Part shown: positions 1-7,406 of the stretch, in pieces | How the letters are laid out: every line of letters begins with the position of its first letter | How positions within the stretch are numbered: the stretch's first letter is position 1 | Origin: SPJN01 sp965229935 | Lineage (GTDB): Bacteria > Pseudomonadota > Alphaproteobacteria > SPJN01 | Length of the DNA: 64,000 nt | Assembly (NCBI GenBank): GCA_965229935.1 | Contig: CBDDKB010000002.1 | Span: forward strand, 310,001-374,000 | Direction of reading: 5' to 3' | Position numbers and translations under genes: made by a program | Notes under the pieces: model-generated | What the model was told of the DNA's origin: nothing | Database searches by the model: none | What the model saw: the letters and a program-made list of their open reading frames with translations, nothing else

Positions 1-894
1 GACGCTGCCCGGTTTGATCATGCCGCGTTCAACCACATTGCCAAAGGGCACACGCGGTAGGGCGCGTTTCGATTGGGTGGTGGTCAGGCTTTCTGGATCA
101 ATTTGTTTGACCTTGGCGATGCGCTTTTTTGCGCCTTCGATATAAGTGTCATCGCGTTCAATGCCGATATAGTGACGGCCCAATTGTTTGGCGACCGCAC
201 CTGTCGTGCCTGTGCCAAAGAACGGGTCAAGAATGACATCGCCGGGATTGGTGGATGACAGGATCACCCGGTGCAGCAGGCTTTCAGGTTTTTGGGTTGG
301 GTGCAGCTTTTGACCGTCATCACCCTTCAACCGTTCACCCCCCGTGCAAAGCGGCAAGGTCCAGTCAGACCGCATCTGCAGATCATCATTCAGGGCCTTC
401 ATCGCCTCATAATTAAAAGTGACGTTTTTGGCGTTTTCATCGCGGCTGGCCCAGATCATGGTTTCGTGGGCGTTGGTGAAACGCTTGCCCCGGAAGTTCG
501 GCATGGGATTGGTTTTGCGCCAGATAATATCGTTCAAAATCCAATAGCCAAGATCCTGCAAGATCGCGCCGACGCGGAAAATATTGTGGTAGGAGCCGAT
601 GACCCAAATCGTCCCCCTGGGCTTGAGGACGCGCTTGGCCTCTTTCAGCCAATCATGGGTGAATTTGTCATAAACGGCAAAGCTGGCGAACTTGTCCCAG
701 TCATCATCAACCGCATCGACGGTGCTGTTGTTGGGACGCTTCAACTCGCCGGACAATTGCAAATTATAGGGCGGGTCAGCAAAGATCACATCGACTGACT
801 CATCGGGCAGGCTGCGCAATGTTTCGATCGAGTCGCCTTGCAAAATCACATCTGTTGCAAGATCGGTCGTTTTTGTATCGGATTTGCGCGCCAT
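1..894 (-). CDS. ccrM: CcrM-type DNA adenine methyltransferase (GANTC), 3' end beyond window
   Basis: The reading frame is open from an ATG at 894 to the window edge, giving 298 residues, so the C-terminus is missing. It has the beta-class order of motifs: the catalytic DPPYNLQL at about residues 40-47, then the S-adenosylmethionine motif DPFFGTGTTG near residue 225. DPPYNLQL and the start of the protein match the cell-cycle methyltransferase CcrM, which methylates adenine in GANTC in most Alphaproteobacteria. Full-length CcrM is about 360 residues, so roughly 60 C-terminal residues, the usual DNA-contact domain, lie outside. It follows rnhB on the same strand after 93 bases, a gap rich in GANTC sites. 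Family identity is firm; target specificity is inferred from family knowledge. Confidence 0.93.
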   Translation of the reverse strand, partial: MARKSDTKTTDLATDVILQGDSIETLRSLPDESVDVIFADPPYNLQLSGELKRPNNSTVDAVDDDWDKFASFAVYDKFTHDWLKEAKRVLKPRGTIWVIGSYHNIFRVGAILQDLGYWILNDIIWRKTNPMPNFRGKRFTNAHETMIWASRDENAKNVTFNYEAMKALNDDLQMRSDWTLPLCTGGERLKGDDGQKLHPTQKPESLLHRVILSSTNPGDVILDPFFGTGTTGAVAKQLGRHYIGIERDDTYIEGAKKRIAKVKQIDPESLTTTQSKRALPRVPFGNVVERGMIKPGSV

Positions 895-942
895 TTTCGC
901 CGCTCCCCAGCCTGAGTGCCTTAATTCAAAGGCGCGCATCGT

Positions 943-999
943 GAGTCAAGCGGGAGTCGCCGTCAATAGTTATTTTGAATCAATGGGTTAATTGGATTC
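943..999 (-). promoter_or_regulatory. Cluster of four GANTC methylation sites upstream of ccrM
   Basis: GANTC pentamers lie at 943-947, 954-958, 977-981 and 995-999, the last inside the 3' end of rnhB. On the minus strand a TTAACCCAT sequence near 983-991 resembles a CtrA half-site, and a TTGACG hexamer lies in the same stretch. Promoter methylation at GANTC is known to feed back on ccrM in Caulobacter; that this cluster does so here is inference. Confidence 0.45.
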
Positions 1000-1650
1000 G
1001 CAGCTACTAGATATTGTGGCTGCGGCGGCGACAGGCGCAAAACTGAGTCTGTGGTGCGGGGTCACCCCATGGGTTTTCAACGCCTCAATATGCTGTTTTG
1101 AGCCATATCCGGCATTAGTGTGCCATCCATAATGGGGAAATTCCCCTGCAAGATCGGTCATGATCCGGTCACGGGTGACTTTTGCGATGATTGAGGCTGC
1201 CGCGATGGAGAGGGAGCGGGCATCCCCCTTCACCAAAGCCTCAGCCGGGCAGGGCAGATCGGGAATGAAGCGCCCATCAACCAAGGCCCCCTTGGGGCTT
1301 GCGGTTTTACACAGCGCATCAAAGGCGCGGCGCATGGCAAGCAGGCTTGCCTTGTGGATATTGTTGATGCGGTCAAGCTCTGCCACCTCAATCACGCCAA
1401 GGCCGAATTGTGCTGTTTCCATTAGCGCGGTGAATAATGTTTCGCGCCGTTTAGGTGTCAGCTTTTTGGAATCATGCAGGCCATCAGGGCATGTCGTGGG
1501 ATCGATAATGGCTGCCGCCGCGATCAACGGACCGGCAAGGGGCCCGCGCCCCACCTCATCAATTCCCGCTACGGGTATGACGCCATGACGGTCTATCAAT
1601 GCCTGTTCATGGGTGAAGTCTGGACGGTAATCCGGTGTGGCTTTGGGCAT
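988..1650 (-). CDS. rnhB: Ribonuclease HII
   Basis: The 220-residue protein carries the RNase HII signature GIDEVGRGPLAGP at about residues 29-41, which includes the first catalytic Asp-Glu pair. A later DSKKLT and the GDARSLSIAAASIIAKVTRD block are also typical, and the length is normal. The enzyme cuts the RNA strand of RNA-DNA hybrids and removes single ribonucleotides from DNA in the cytoplasm. Its ATG follows the stop codon of the radical SAM gene with no gap, so the two are probably co-transcribed and translationally coupled. ccrM follows downstream, an order often seen in Alphaproteobacteria. Confidence 0.95.
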   Translation of the reverse strand: MPKATPDYRPDFTHEQALIDRHGVIPVAGIDEVGRGPLAGPLIAAAAIIDPTTCPDGLHDSKKLTPKRRETLFTALMETAQFGLGVIEVAELDRINNIHKASLLAMRRAFDALCKTASPKGALVDGRFIPDLPCPAEALVKGDARSLSIAAASIIAKVTRDRIMTDLAGEFPHYGWHTNAGYGSKQHIEALKTHGVTPHHRLSFAPVAAAATISSSCESN

Positions 1651-2868
1651 TTAGTCATCGGCAAATAGGGACAGTTGGTCCGACGGTACAGAAAACAGGT
1701 CAGAGCGCAAGTCCAGTATCTGTCGATTTAGGTCAAGCCGTTTGCAGGCCAGCACAAACCGTTGGCGCAAAGTCTGTGCCAGCGGGCCTGACCCACGTGC
1801 CCGTTTATGGAAGGTGGCGTCATAATCCTTGCCATCGCGCATTTGCCGGATCAATGACATAACCCGTTCGGCCCTGTCGGGAACAGCGGTGTGCAACCAG
1901 TCCACAAACAGGTCGCGCACTTCAAGCGGCAGGCGCAACAGGATGAAGCTGGCATAGATCGCGCCATTGTCCGCCGCGGCTGTCAAAATAGCCTCAAGCT
2001 CATGATCGTTCAGGCCCGGGATCATCGGGCTTGCCATCACGACACTTGGTATGCCCGCGTCCGACAGCGCCTTGATGGTCGCAAGGCGGCGTTCAGGGGT
2101 TGCGGCGCGCGGTTCCATGGCGCGGCTGAGTTTGCGGTCAAGCGTGGTGACGGAAACCGCCACTTTCGCCAGGCCTTTTTCAGCCATAGGGGCCAAAATA
2201 TCTATATCGCGTCCGACCAGTGCCGATTTTGTGACGATGGCGACCGGATGATTATGGGCTGCCAAAACCTCTAACAACTGCCGTGTGATTTTTTGCTCAC
2301 GCTCAATAGGTTGATAGGGGTCGGTATTGGTGCCCATGGCGATGACACGGGGCTGATAGTTTGGCTTTGCCAATTCTTTTTCAAGCAGGCGCGGGGCGTC
2401 AGGCTTGGCAAATAGTTTGGTTTCAAAATCAAGCCCGGCTGACAGACCCTGATAGGTGTGGGTTGGGCGCGCAAAACAATAGGTGCAGCCATGCTCGCAC
2501 CCCCGATAGGGATTGATGGACCGATCAAAGCTTAAATCCGGGCTTTGATTTTTGGTGATGATGCTGCGCGGCTTTTCCAAGGTGACTTCGGTTTTCAGGG
2601 GCAGGGCAAACGGGTCTGAAATCCAGCCATCATCTACCAGCTCACGCTTTTCAGCCTCAAACCGCCCGGTTTGATTGGATAGCGTGCCGCGCCCGCGCCG
2701 CATATCAGGGGGGCGGTATCCTTTGGGGCGGAAGGCATAGGGGGCGGGGTCCACCCGATCAATCAGCTTGATCGCGCGCGTGTTAGGCGGCGTCCGCACA
2801 GCGGTTGCGTGGGCGCCAAGCTGGCCTGTTTCTGAATCGCGGCGTTTTTGAGCGGTATTGAGCGCCAT
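1651..2868 (-). CDS. PA0069-family radical SAM protein (SPL-related)
   Basis: This is a COG1533-type radical SAM protein of 405 residues. The cluster-binding motif CEHGCTYC lies in the block NPYRGCEHGCTYCFARPTH, near residue 125. The family is related to spore photoproduct lyase, but its reaction is not established. The ATG at 2868 was chosen because an AGGAAGG ribosome site stands seven bases before it; an in-frame ATG at 2889 overlaps that site and is less likely. A LexA-type operator lies about 30 bases upstream of this start, which suggests DNA-damage control. The gene is first in a probable operon with rnhB and ends directly against it. The catalytic role is unknown. Confidence 0.88.
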   Translation of the reverse strand: MALNTAQKRRDSETGQLGAHATAVRTPPNTRAIKLIDRVDPAPYAFRPKGYRPPDMRRGRGTLSNQTGRFEAEKRELVDDGWISDPFALPLKTEVTLEKPRSIITKNQSPDLSFDRSINPYRGCEHGCTYCFARPTHTYQGLSAGLDFETKLFAKPDAPRLLEKELAKPNYQPRVIAMGTNTDPYQPIEREQKITRQLLEVLAAHNHPVAIVTKSALVGRDIDILAPMAEKGLAKVAVSVTTLDRKLSRAMEPRAATPERRLATIKALSDAGIPSVVMASPMIPGLNDHELEAILTAAADNGAIYASFILLRLPLEVRDLFVDWLHTAVPDRAERVMSLIRQMRDGKDYDATFHKRARGSGPLAQTLRQRFVLACKRLDLNRQILDLRSDLFSVPSDQLSLFADD

Positions 2869-2897
2869 GAGCTTGCCTTCCTCCCTCATCGAAATGA

Positions 2898-2912
2898 GAA
2901 CATAATAGGAAC
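2898..2912 (-). promoter_or_regulatory. LexA box, GTTC-N7-GTTC
   Basis: Read on the minus strand the site is GTTCCTATTATGTTC: two GTTC half-sites with a seven-base spacer. This is an exact match to the direct-repeat LexA operator known from Alphaproteobacteria. It sits 30 bases upstream of the radical SAM start and its ribosome site, where a repressor could block transcription. No binding data are available; the call rests on sequence match and position. Confidence 0.65.
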
Positions 2913-3045
2913 ATTATGATGAGTCGGATGATTAGTCAAGCGCGGCAAAGCCGCCCGAATTGCAGGAAAACGGCTAGATTTTGGGCTTTTTTCTGAATGG
3001 ATAGTTTGGTATCGGGGGCTTGTATGCTAGGAGGGGATTGAATTC

Positions 3046-3066
3046 ATGTGCAATTTAGGTGGGTGA
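3046..3066 (+). other. Possible 6-codon leader ORF before the secreted protein gene
   Basis: ATG at 3046 opens MCNLGG followed by a stop at 3064-3066. It has a better ribosome site (AGGAGGGG, nine bases upstream) than the real gene at 3071. It may be a chance feature or a translational leader that delivers ribosomes to the downstream start, four bases after its stop. Confidence 0.25.
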
Positions 3067-3070
3067 TCAC

Positions 3071-3526
3071 ATGCCTTTGCGATTGACGATTCAATTATTG
3101 AAAAGGGCAGTCCTGCCCGTTCTGACAGGTCTGGTATTTAGTGGGTCCATCACAATGTCAGCGCAGGCTGATGGCACTGCACAGGACGAAACCTTTGATA
3201 TTTTTCAATCACGGATGAACCAACAAACGGTAACCCGTTCTGCGCCGCCTGTACTTGCCCCGCCGCCGGTTGCAACTGCGCCGATGATGCAATCAGCGCC
3301 GCAGCAACAGGCCGCCCCCGCACCAATGCAACAATCCCGCATGCCTGAGCCTATGCCCCGCCCTGTGGGTGCCAAATCGATGGAACCGATGGCCCCAGCA
3401 GAACAAATGTCACCTGCGATCTATGACCCCTATGATGATGGCGGTGATTTCCTGGCGCTTGATCCGGTTTGGGCAGCGGTTGGGACGGGTCTGTTGGTGG
3501 TTTTGGGTTTGGTGCTGGTTCTCTAG
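3071..3526 (+). CDS. Small exported/membrane protein, Pro-Met-Gln rich
   Basis: I do not recognise the family. From ATG 3071 it is 151 residues. It begins with a basic stretch and a hydrophobic segment ending AQA-DG, which fits a signal peptide with cleavage near residue 34. The middle, about residues 60-120, is low-complexity and rich in Pro, Met, Gln and Ala. The last 20 or so residues (VWAAVGTGLLVVLGLVLVL) form a hydrophobic segment that runs to the C-terminus, so the protein is probably anchored there. The start at 3071 follows an AGGTGG; a GTG at 3059 in the same frame is the alternative. The glycosyltransferase gene starts 15 bases downstream, so the pair is probably one transcript. Confidence 0.6.
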   Translation: MPLRLTIQLLKRAVLPVLTGLVFSGSITMSAQADGTAQDETFDIFQSRMNQQTVTRSAPPVLAPPPVATAPMMQSAPQQQAAPAPMQQSRMPEPMPRPVGAKSMEPMAPAEQMSPAIYDPYDDGGDFLALDPVWAAVGTGLLVVLGLVLVL

Positions 3527-3541
3527 CATTTTGGCAATCTC

Positions 3542-4219
3542 ATGATCAGCGTCGTTATTCCGACATATAATGCAGCGTCCCAAATCGGACCGTGCCTTGC
3601 TGCCCTTGTGCCCGGTGCTGTTGCGGGGCAAGTGCGTGAGTTGATCCTGTCTGATGGCGGATCAAGCGATGACATTGCCAAAATCGCAGATGGCAGCGGT
3701 GCGCAATTCATTGCAGGCGACAAGGGCCGCGGTGGTCAGTTGGCGCGCGGCGCAGCCAGTGCGAAAGGACCGTGGCTGCTATTCCTGCATGCCGACACGG
3801 TTTTGAGTGATGGCTGGATTGATGCGGTGGGACGGTTTGTGTCCGAAGCCCATCAGGGACAGGTTGCGAGTTTCACATTTGCATTGGCTGATCCTGATCC
3901 ACGCGCCCGGCGTGTCGAAAAATGGGCCCGCCGCCGTGCCCGCTGGTTTGGCCTGCCCTATGGCGATCAGGGGCTATTGATTCACAAGCAACATTATCAG
4001 GAGATTGGCGGCTTTCCCGATCAGCCATTGATGGAGGATGTTGCCTTGGTCCGCCGCATCAAAAAGCGCGACTTGACCATTTTACCGGTCGAAGCACGGA
4101 CTAGCGCCATACGCTATCGCAATGATGGTTATTGGTTGCGGCCCCTAAAAAATATCGGGCTGCTGGCGCTTTATTTGATCGGTGTTCCGGCCCGACGCCT
4201 GTCACGCCTTTATGCCTAG
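3542..4219 (+). CDS. TIGR04283-type glycosyltransferase, family 2
   Basis: The 225-residue protein starts with the GT2 fold sequence ISVVIPTYNA and has LILSDGGSSDD and a DxD-like HADT at about residue 83. These match the TIGR04283 group annotated as arsenosugar biosynthesis-associated glycosyltransferases. Later blocks (YGDQGLLI, GGFPDQPLMEDVALVRRI) complete the family pattern, and the C-terminus has a hydrophobic helix (IGLLALYLIGVPA). The usual partners, a TIGR04282 glycosyltransferase and an ArsS radical SAM enzyme, are not beside it here. The donor and acceptor sugars are therefore unknown and the arsenosugar link is only a family-level suggestion. Confidence 0.82.
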   Translation: MISVVIPTYNAASQIGPCLAALVPGAVAGQVRELILSDGGSSDDIAKIADGSGAQFIAGDKGRGGQLARGAASAKGPWLLFLHADTVLSDGWIDAVGRFVSEAHQGQVASFTFALADPDPRARRVEKWARRRARWFGLPYGDQGLLIHKQHYQEIGGFPDQPLMEDVALVRRIKKRDLTILPVEARTSAIRYRNDGYWLRPLKNIGLLALYLIGVPARRLSRLYA

Positions 4220-4226
4220 GCTTTAA

Positions 4227-6008
4227 CTATTTGCGCAGTGTGACCGGGACTAGGCCGATAACGCTGTTCGACAGATAGATTTCGTCGGCATTTTCAAGAT
4301 CAGCAAGGGTCAATACCTGTTCGCGGGCTGTTTTGTCTTTGATAATGCGTGCGCGCATGGTGCCAGCCAAAATCCCGCTCGATAGGGGTGGGGTCAACCA
4401 TGTTCCGTCCTGCACGATAAACAGATTGGTTTTGGACCCTTCGGCAATCTCGTCCCGTTCATTCAACACAATATAGTCGGTCAAGCCATCATTGGCCGCC
4501 TGCGCCATAAGCTGATCGTAAAGGGGCCGCAGGCTTGTCTTATGATGTTGAAAGACATTGCTTGCCTGAATGCGCTGATCAGCGATGGCAATGCTGCCTG
4601 ATTGGGGGAAGGCGCTGTCGTCGAGGGGGACGGTGCGCAGGTCAATCGGACCATAGCGATTGATCGCAAAACGAACGCGATGGCGCTGCGGGGCAAAACC
4701 TTTCGCTGCACCCTCCAAAGTTTGGCTTATTGCAGCACGGTCAAAATGATAGCCGAAATATCGCGCTGACCCTTCAAGCCGTTCCAAATGTTCATCGACC
4801 AGAAAGAAACCTGTATCAGGATGCCAGACAGTTGTTTCAAATAACTCAAACGCAGGTAAAGGGTCTGTCAAGAAACGGCCCTTCAGATGACATTCATCAT
4901 ACTCGTCGGCGGCAACAGAATCGGCGACAATGCCCGACCCAAGGCCGATCACCCCCTTGCCGTCTGGAAACAGGATCGGTGTGCGAATCGCAACATTGAA
5001 GCTGAATGTGCCATCGGGGCTCAGCAAGCCGATCGCGCCCGTATAGGGGCCGCGTGCTGTATGCTCAAGCTCGTGAATGATTTCCATCGCCCGTTTTTTC
5101 GGGGCGCCTGTCACGGACCCGCAGGGGAATAGGGCGGCCATAATCTCAGTTAATGTTTGACCGTCATTCAAATCACCGCTGATGGTGGAGGTCATGGTGT
5201 TCAGTGTCGGGTAGTGTTCAACCTTGAACAAATTATCCACTGTGACTGAGCCTGCCTGCGTCACCCGCGCCAAATCATTGCGCAACAAATCAACAATCAT
5301 CAGATTTTCAGCCCGGCTTTTCGGGTCTTCATACAGGGCTTTGGCTGCCTGTTGATCAGCCTCTAAAGTCAGGCCTCGCGGCGCAGTCCCTTTCATGGGG
5401 CGCGTTGTCAGTTGATCACCCTCAAGCTCAAGAAACAGTTCCGGTGACAGGGACAGGATGGCCCAATCATCAGTTTCAATCATGGCGCTGTGTGCGGTGC
5501 GCTGTCCTGTGCGCAGGTGCCGATATAGCCCCTTTGCGCTGCCCTGCCAGTCAAATTCTGCCTGCATGGTGAAATTGATTTGATAGGCATCCCCGGCTGC
5601 AAGATAGTCGTGAATACGGCCTATCGCGGCATCATACCTGTCAGCATCCAACGGTAGGGACAGATTTTGTGCGCAGCTTTCAGGTTCATCCTGCCATAAA
5701 TTGTCGGCGTCTTGCGGTGATAGAGTTTGCGGCGCGGAAAAAACAGCGAACCAAATCAGCGGTAACTGGCTGTCATGGTCATGACAGGTGAAGGCCGGGT
5801 CAAATGCGGGCGCAGCCTCATAGGCGATAAAGCCTGCAACCCATTTGCCATCACGTGCGGCCTGCTGTGCCGCGCTTAGGATCGCAGGAACTTGTTCGAG
5901 AGCGGATGTTGTCAGAATAGCCTCAGGCGACGAGAACAAGTGTGTTCCGCTTTCGTCTAGTGCAAGACTGTCATCTATAAGGACTGTGATGCCGTCAAGG
6001 GCTGCCAA
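4227..6008 (-). CDS. pabBC: PabB-PabC fusion: aminodeoxychorismate synthase component I / 4-amino-4-deoxychorismate lyase
   Basis: The 593-residue protein joins two enzymes of p-aminobenzoate synthesis for folate. Residues about 1-370 are the chorismate-binding domain, with PMKGTAPRG, SRAENLMIVDLLRNDL and CGSVTGAPKKRAMEII. Residues about 380-593 are a class IV aminotransferase-like lyase with LNERDEIAEGSKTNLF and the SGILAGTMR loop. No ATG is available before the conserved part; the likely start is a TTG at 6008, 13 bases after the SixA-like gene ends, so translation may depend on coupling. It is last in a minus-strand operon with the sterol desaturase and phosphatase genes. The glutamine amidotransferase subunit PabA is not nearby. 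Confidence 0.92.
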   Translation of the reverse strand: MAALDGITVLIDDSLALDESGTHLFSSPEAILTTSALEQVPAILSAAQQAARDGKWVAGFIAYEAAPAFDPAFTCHDHDSQLPLIWFAVFSAPQTLSPQDADNLWQDEPESCAQNLSLPLDADRYDAAIGRIHDYLAAGDAYQINFTMQAEFDWQGSAKGLYRHLRTGQRTAHSAMIETDDWAILSLSPELFLELEGDQLTTRPMKGTAPRGLTLEADQQAAKALYEDPKSRAENLMIVDLLRNDLARVTQAGSVTVDNLFKVEHYPTLNTMTSTISGDLNDGQTLTEIMAALFPCGSVTGAPKKRAMEIIHELEHTARGPYTGAIGLLSPDGTFSFNVAIRTPILFPDGKGVIGLGSGIVADSVAADEYDECHLKGRFLTDPLPAFELFETTVWHPDTGFFLVDEHLERLEGSARYFGYHFDRAAISQTLEGAAKGFAPQRHRVRFAINRYGPIDLRTVPLDDSAFPQSGSIAIADQRIQASNVFQHHKTSLRPLYDQLMAQAANDGLTDYIVLNERDEIAEGSKTNLFIVQDGTWLTPPLSSGILAGTMRARIIKDKTAREQVLTLADLENADEIYLSNSVIGLVPVTLRK

Positions 6009-6021
6009 ACCAGACCAATCC

Positions 6022-6543
6022 CTAGACCAGCCCTTTGGGCACGATAAAGCGTTGCAGCGTGCCGCTATGGGGTTTTATGTCCGCCCAGCTTGCGCAATCA
6101 AATTGAAAGATGGCAAGGCCGGCAGTTGGGAATTTCATCATAGCCTGCTGCGCAGCCTCGCTCGTCATCGCGTCTTCTGTCAGCGCTAGGGCAACAAAGT
6201 CTGCCATGCTGGGATTGTGGCCGATGATCATCATGGGGCTGGGGGCGTCGCCCAGTCCTGTAACTCGTTCCAACACGGTTTCGGCGGTGGCCATATAAAG
6301 GTCAGGCAGGCCGATTGTGTCTGGTTGATTGGTAAGCTGGGCTGCAACGCGCTTGGCCGTTTGTTCGGCGCGCACTGCGGTTGAACATATGATGCCGCGC
6401 GGCAGCAATTCTTTTTGCGTCATGTAAACGCCCATCAGGCTTGCTGCCCGTTCGCCCCGATTATTCAGGGGACGGTCGAAATCATCCTGGCGTTCATCGG
6501 TCCAGTCAGATTTTGCATGTCGCATGAGATAAAGTGTTCTCAC
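6022..6543 (-). CDS. SixA-like histidine phosphatase family protein
   Basis: The protein of 173 residues opens LYLMRHAKSDW, the RHG-type catalytic motif in which His-9 would carry the phosphate. It has a second conserved histidine in IIGHNPSM near residue 108. This is the short histidine phosphatase family typified by SixA, which removes phosphate from histidine phosphotransfer proteins in E. coli; here the substrate is unknown. The start codon is GTG at 6543, seven bases beyond the stop of the upstream desaturase gene, so the two are close-coupled. Confidence 0.85.
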   Translation of the reverse strand: MRTLYLMRHAKSDWTDERQDDFDRPLNNRGERAASLMGVYMTQKELLPRGIICSTAVRAEQTAKRVAAQLTNQPDTIGLPDLYMATAETVLERVTGLGDAPSPMMIIGHNPSMADFVALALTEDAMTSEAAQQAMMKFPTAGLAIFQFDCASWADIKPHSGTLQRFIVPKGLV

Positions 6544-6549
6544 GATTGA

Positions 6550-7365
6550 TCAGCCTTTGTCCCGGCCCAGCCAAAACGGCAAGGTCACCATATTCAGATA
6601 CAGCGTGTCGTCTAGTTCCGGTGCCTCGTCAAGCCCCAAGACCATATTTTCATGATCCTGTAATGGTTGTGCCCGGTAGGTGCCGAACAGTTTATCCCAG
6701 AAACTTAACCAAAATCCGTAATTTGTATCGGTTTCGATGATATTCGGTGAATGATGGACCCGGTGCATGTCGGGCGTCACGATCACCATCCGTAAAATGC
6801 GATCAACGCCCTGTGGCAGTTTCAAATTCGCATGATTGAAGATGGCGGAGGCATTTAGAATAACCTCAAACAACATTACAGCGACAGCGGCAGGGCCAAG
6901 TAAGATGACAATGCCAAGTTTAAACAGCATGGATAGTAGGATTTCGATCGGATGAAACCGGACACCACTGGTGGCATCAAGGTCACGGTCAACATGATGC
7001 ATGGCATGCAGCTTCCATAAAAGCGGCACCTTGTGGAAGATCACATGCTGGGCCCATATCGCGAAATCGAGCAATATGATGGCGAGAATGACCTCAACCC
7101 AGTGCGGTGCCTCAATCATATTAAACAGGCCCCAGCCATGCTCCTGCGCAATCATGGCCATAGCAACTGCCAAGACGGGCACCAATAATCCCAACAGAAC
7201 AGAATTAAGGGCGGCGATCCCCAAATTATTGACCCAGCGGTGCAGCCGTGGTGCCGTGCGCTTGCGTCGTGCAAACAGCGCCTCAAGCACTAGCATCAGA
7301 CCCATCACGCCGCCATAGGCGACAAGCCTGATCGTCTGTTCATTGGATAGCAGCCAGTTTTCCAT
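6550..7365 (-). CDS. Sterol desaturase family membrane protein
   Basis: The 271-residue protein has the histidine clusters of the fatty acid hydroxylase/sterol desaturase superfamily: HVIFH at about residue 108, HAMHH at about 121, and HRVHH near residue 200. These bind a di-iron centre. Hydrophobic segments at about residues 12-30, 48-75, 88-105 and 140-165 place it in the membrane. The family acts on lipids, carotenoids or hopanoid-like substrates; the substrate here cannot be read from sequence. It is first in the operon with the SixA-like and pabBC genes, which gives no clear functional hint. Confidence 0.88.
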   Translation of the reverse strand: MENWLLSNEQTIRLVAYGGVMGLMLVLEALFARRKRTAPRLHRWVNNLGIAALNSVLLGLLVPVLAVAMAMIAQEHGWGLFNMIEAPHWVEVILAIILLDFAIWAQHVIFHKVPLLWKLHAMHHVDRDLDATSGVRFHPIEILLSMLFKLGIVILLGPAAVAVMLFEVILNASAIFNHANLKLPQGVDRILRMVIVTPDMHRVHHSPNIIETDTNYGFWLSFWDKLFGTYRAQPLQDHENMVLGLDEAPELDDTLYLNMVTLPFWLGRDKG

Positions 7366-7406
7366 TTGCGGTCTTAGTACCTGTTTATACGCAGCGGTTT
7401 TAGGCC

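Noticed and set aside
271..798. Plus-strand open frame across the start of the window
   Set aside because: Antisense to ccrM, which has both methyltransferase motifs.
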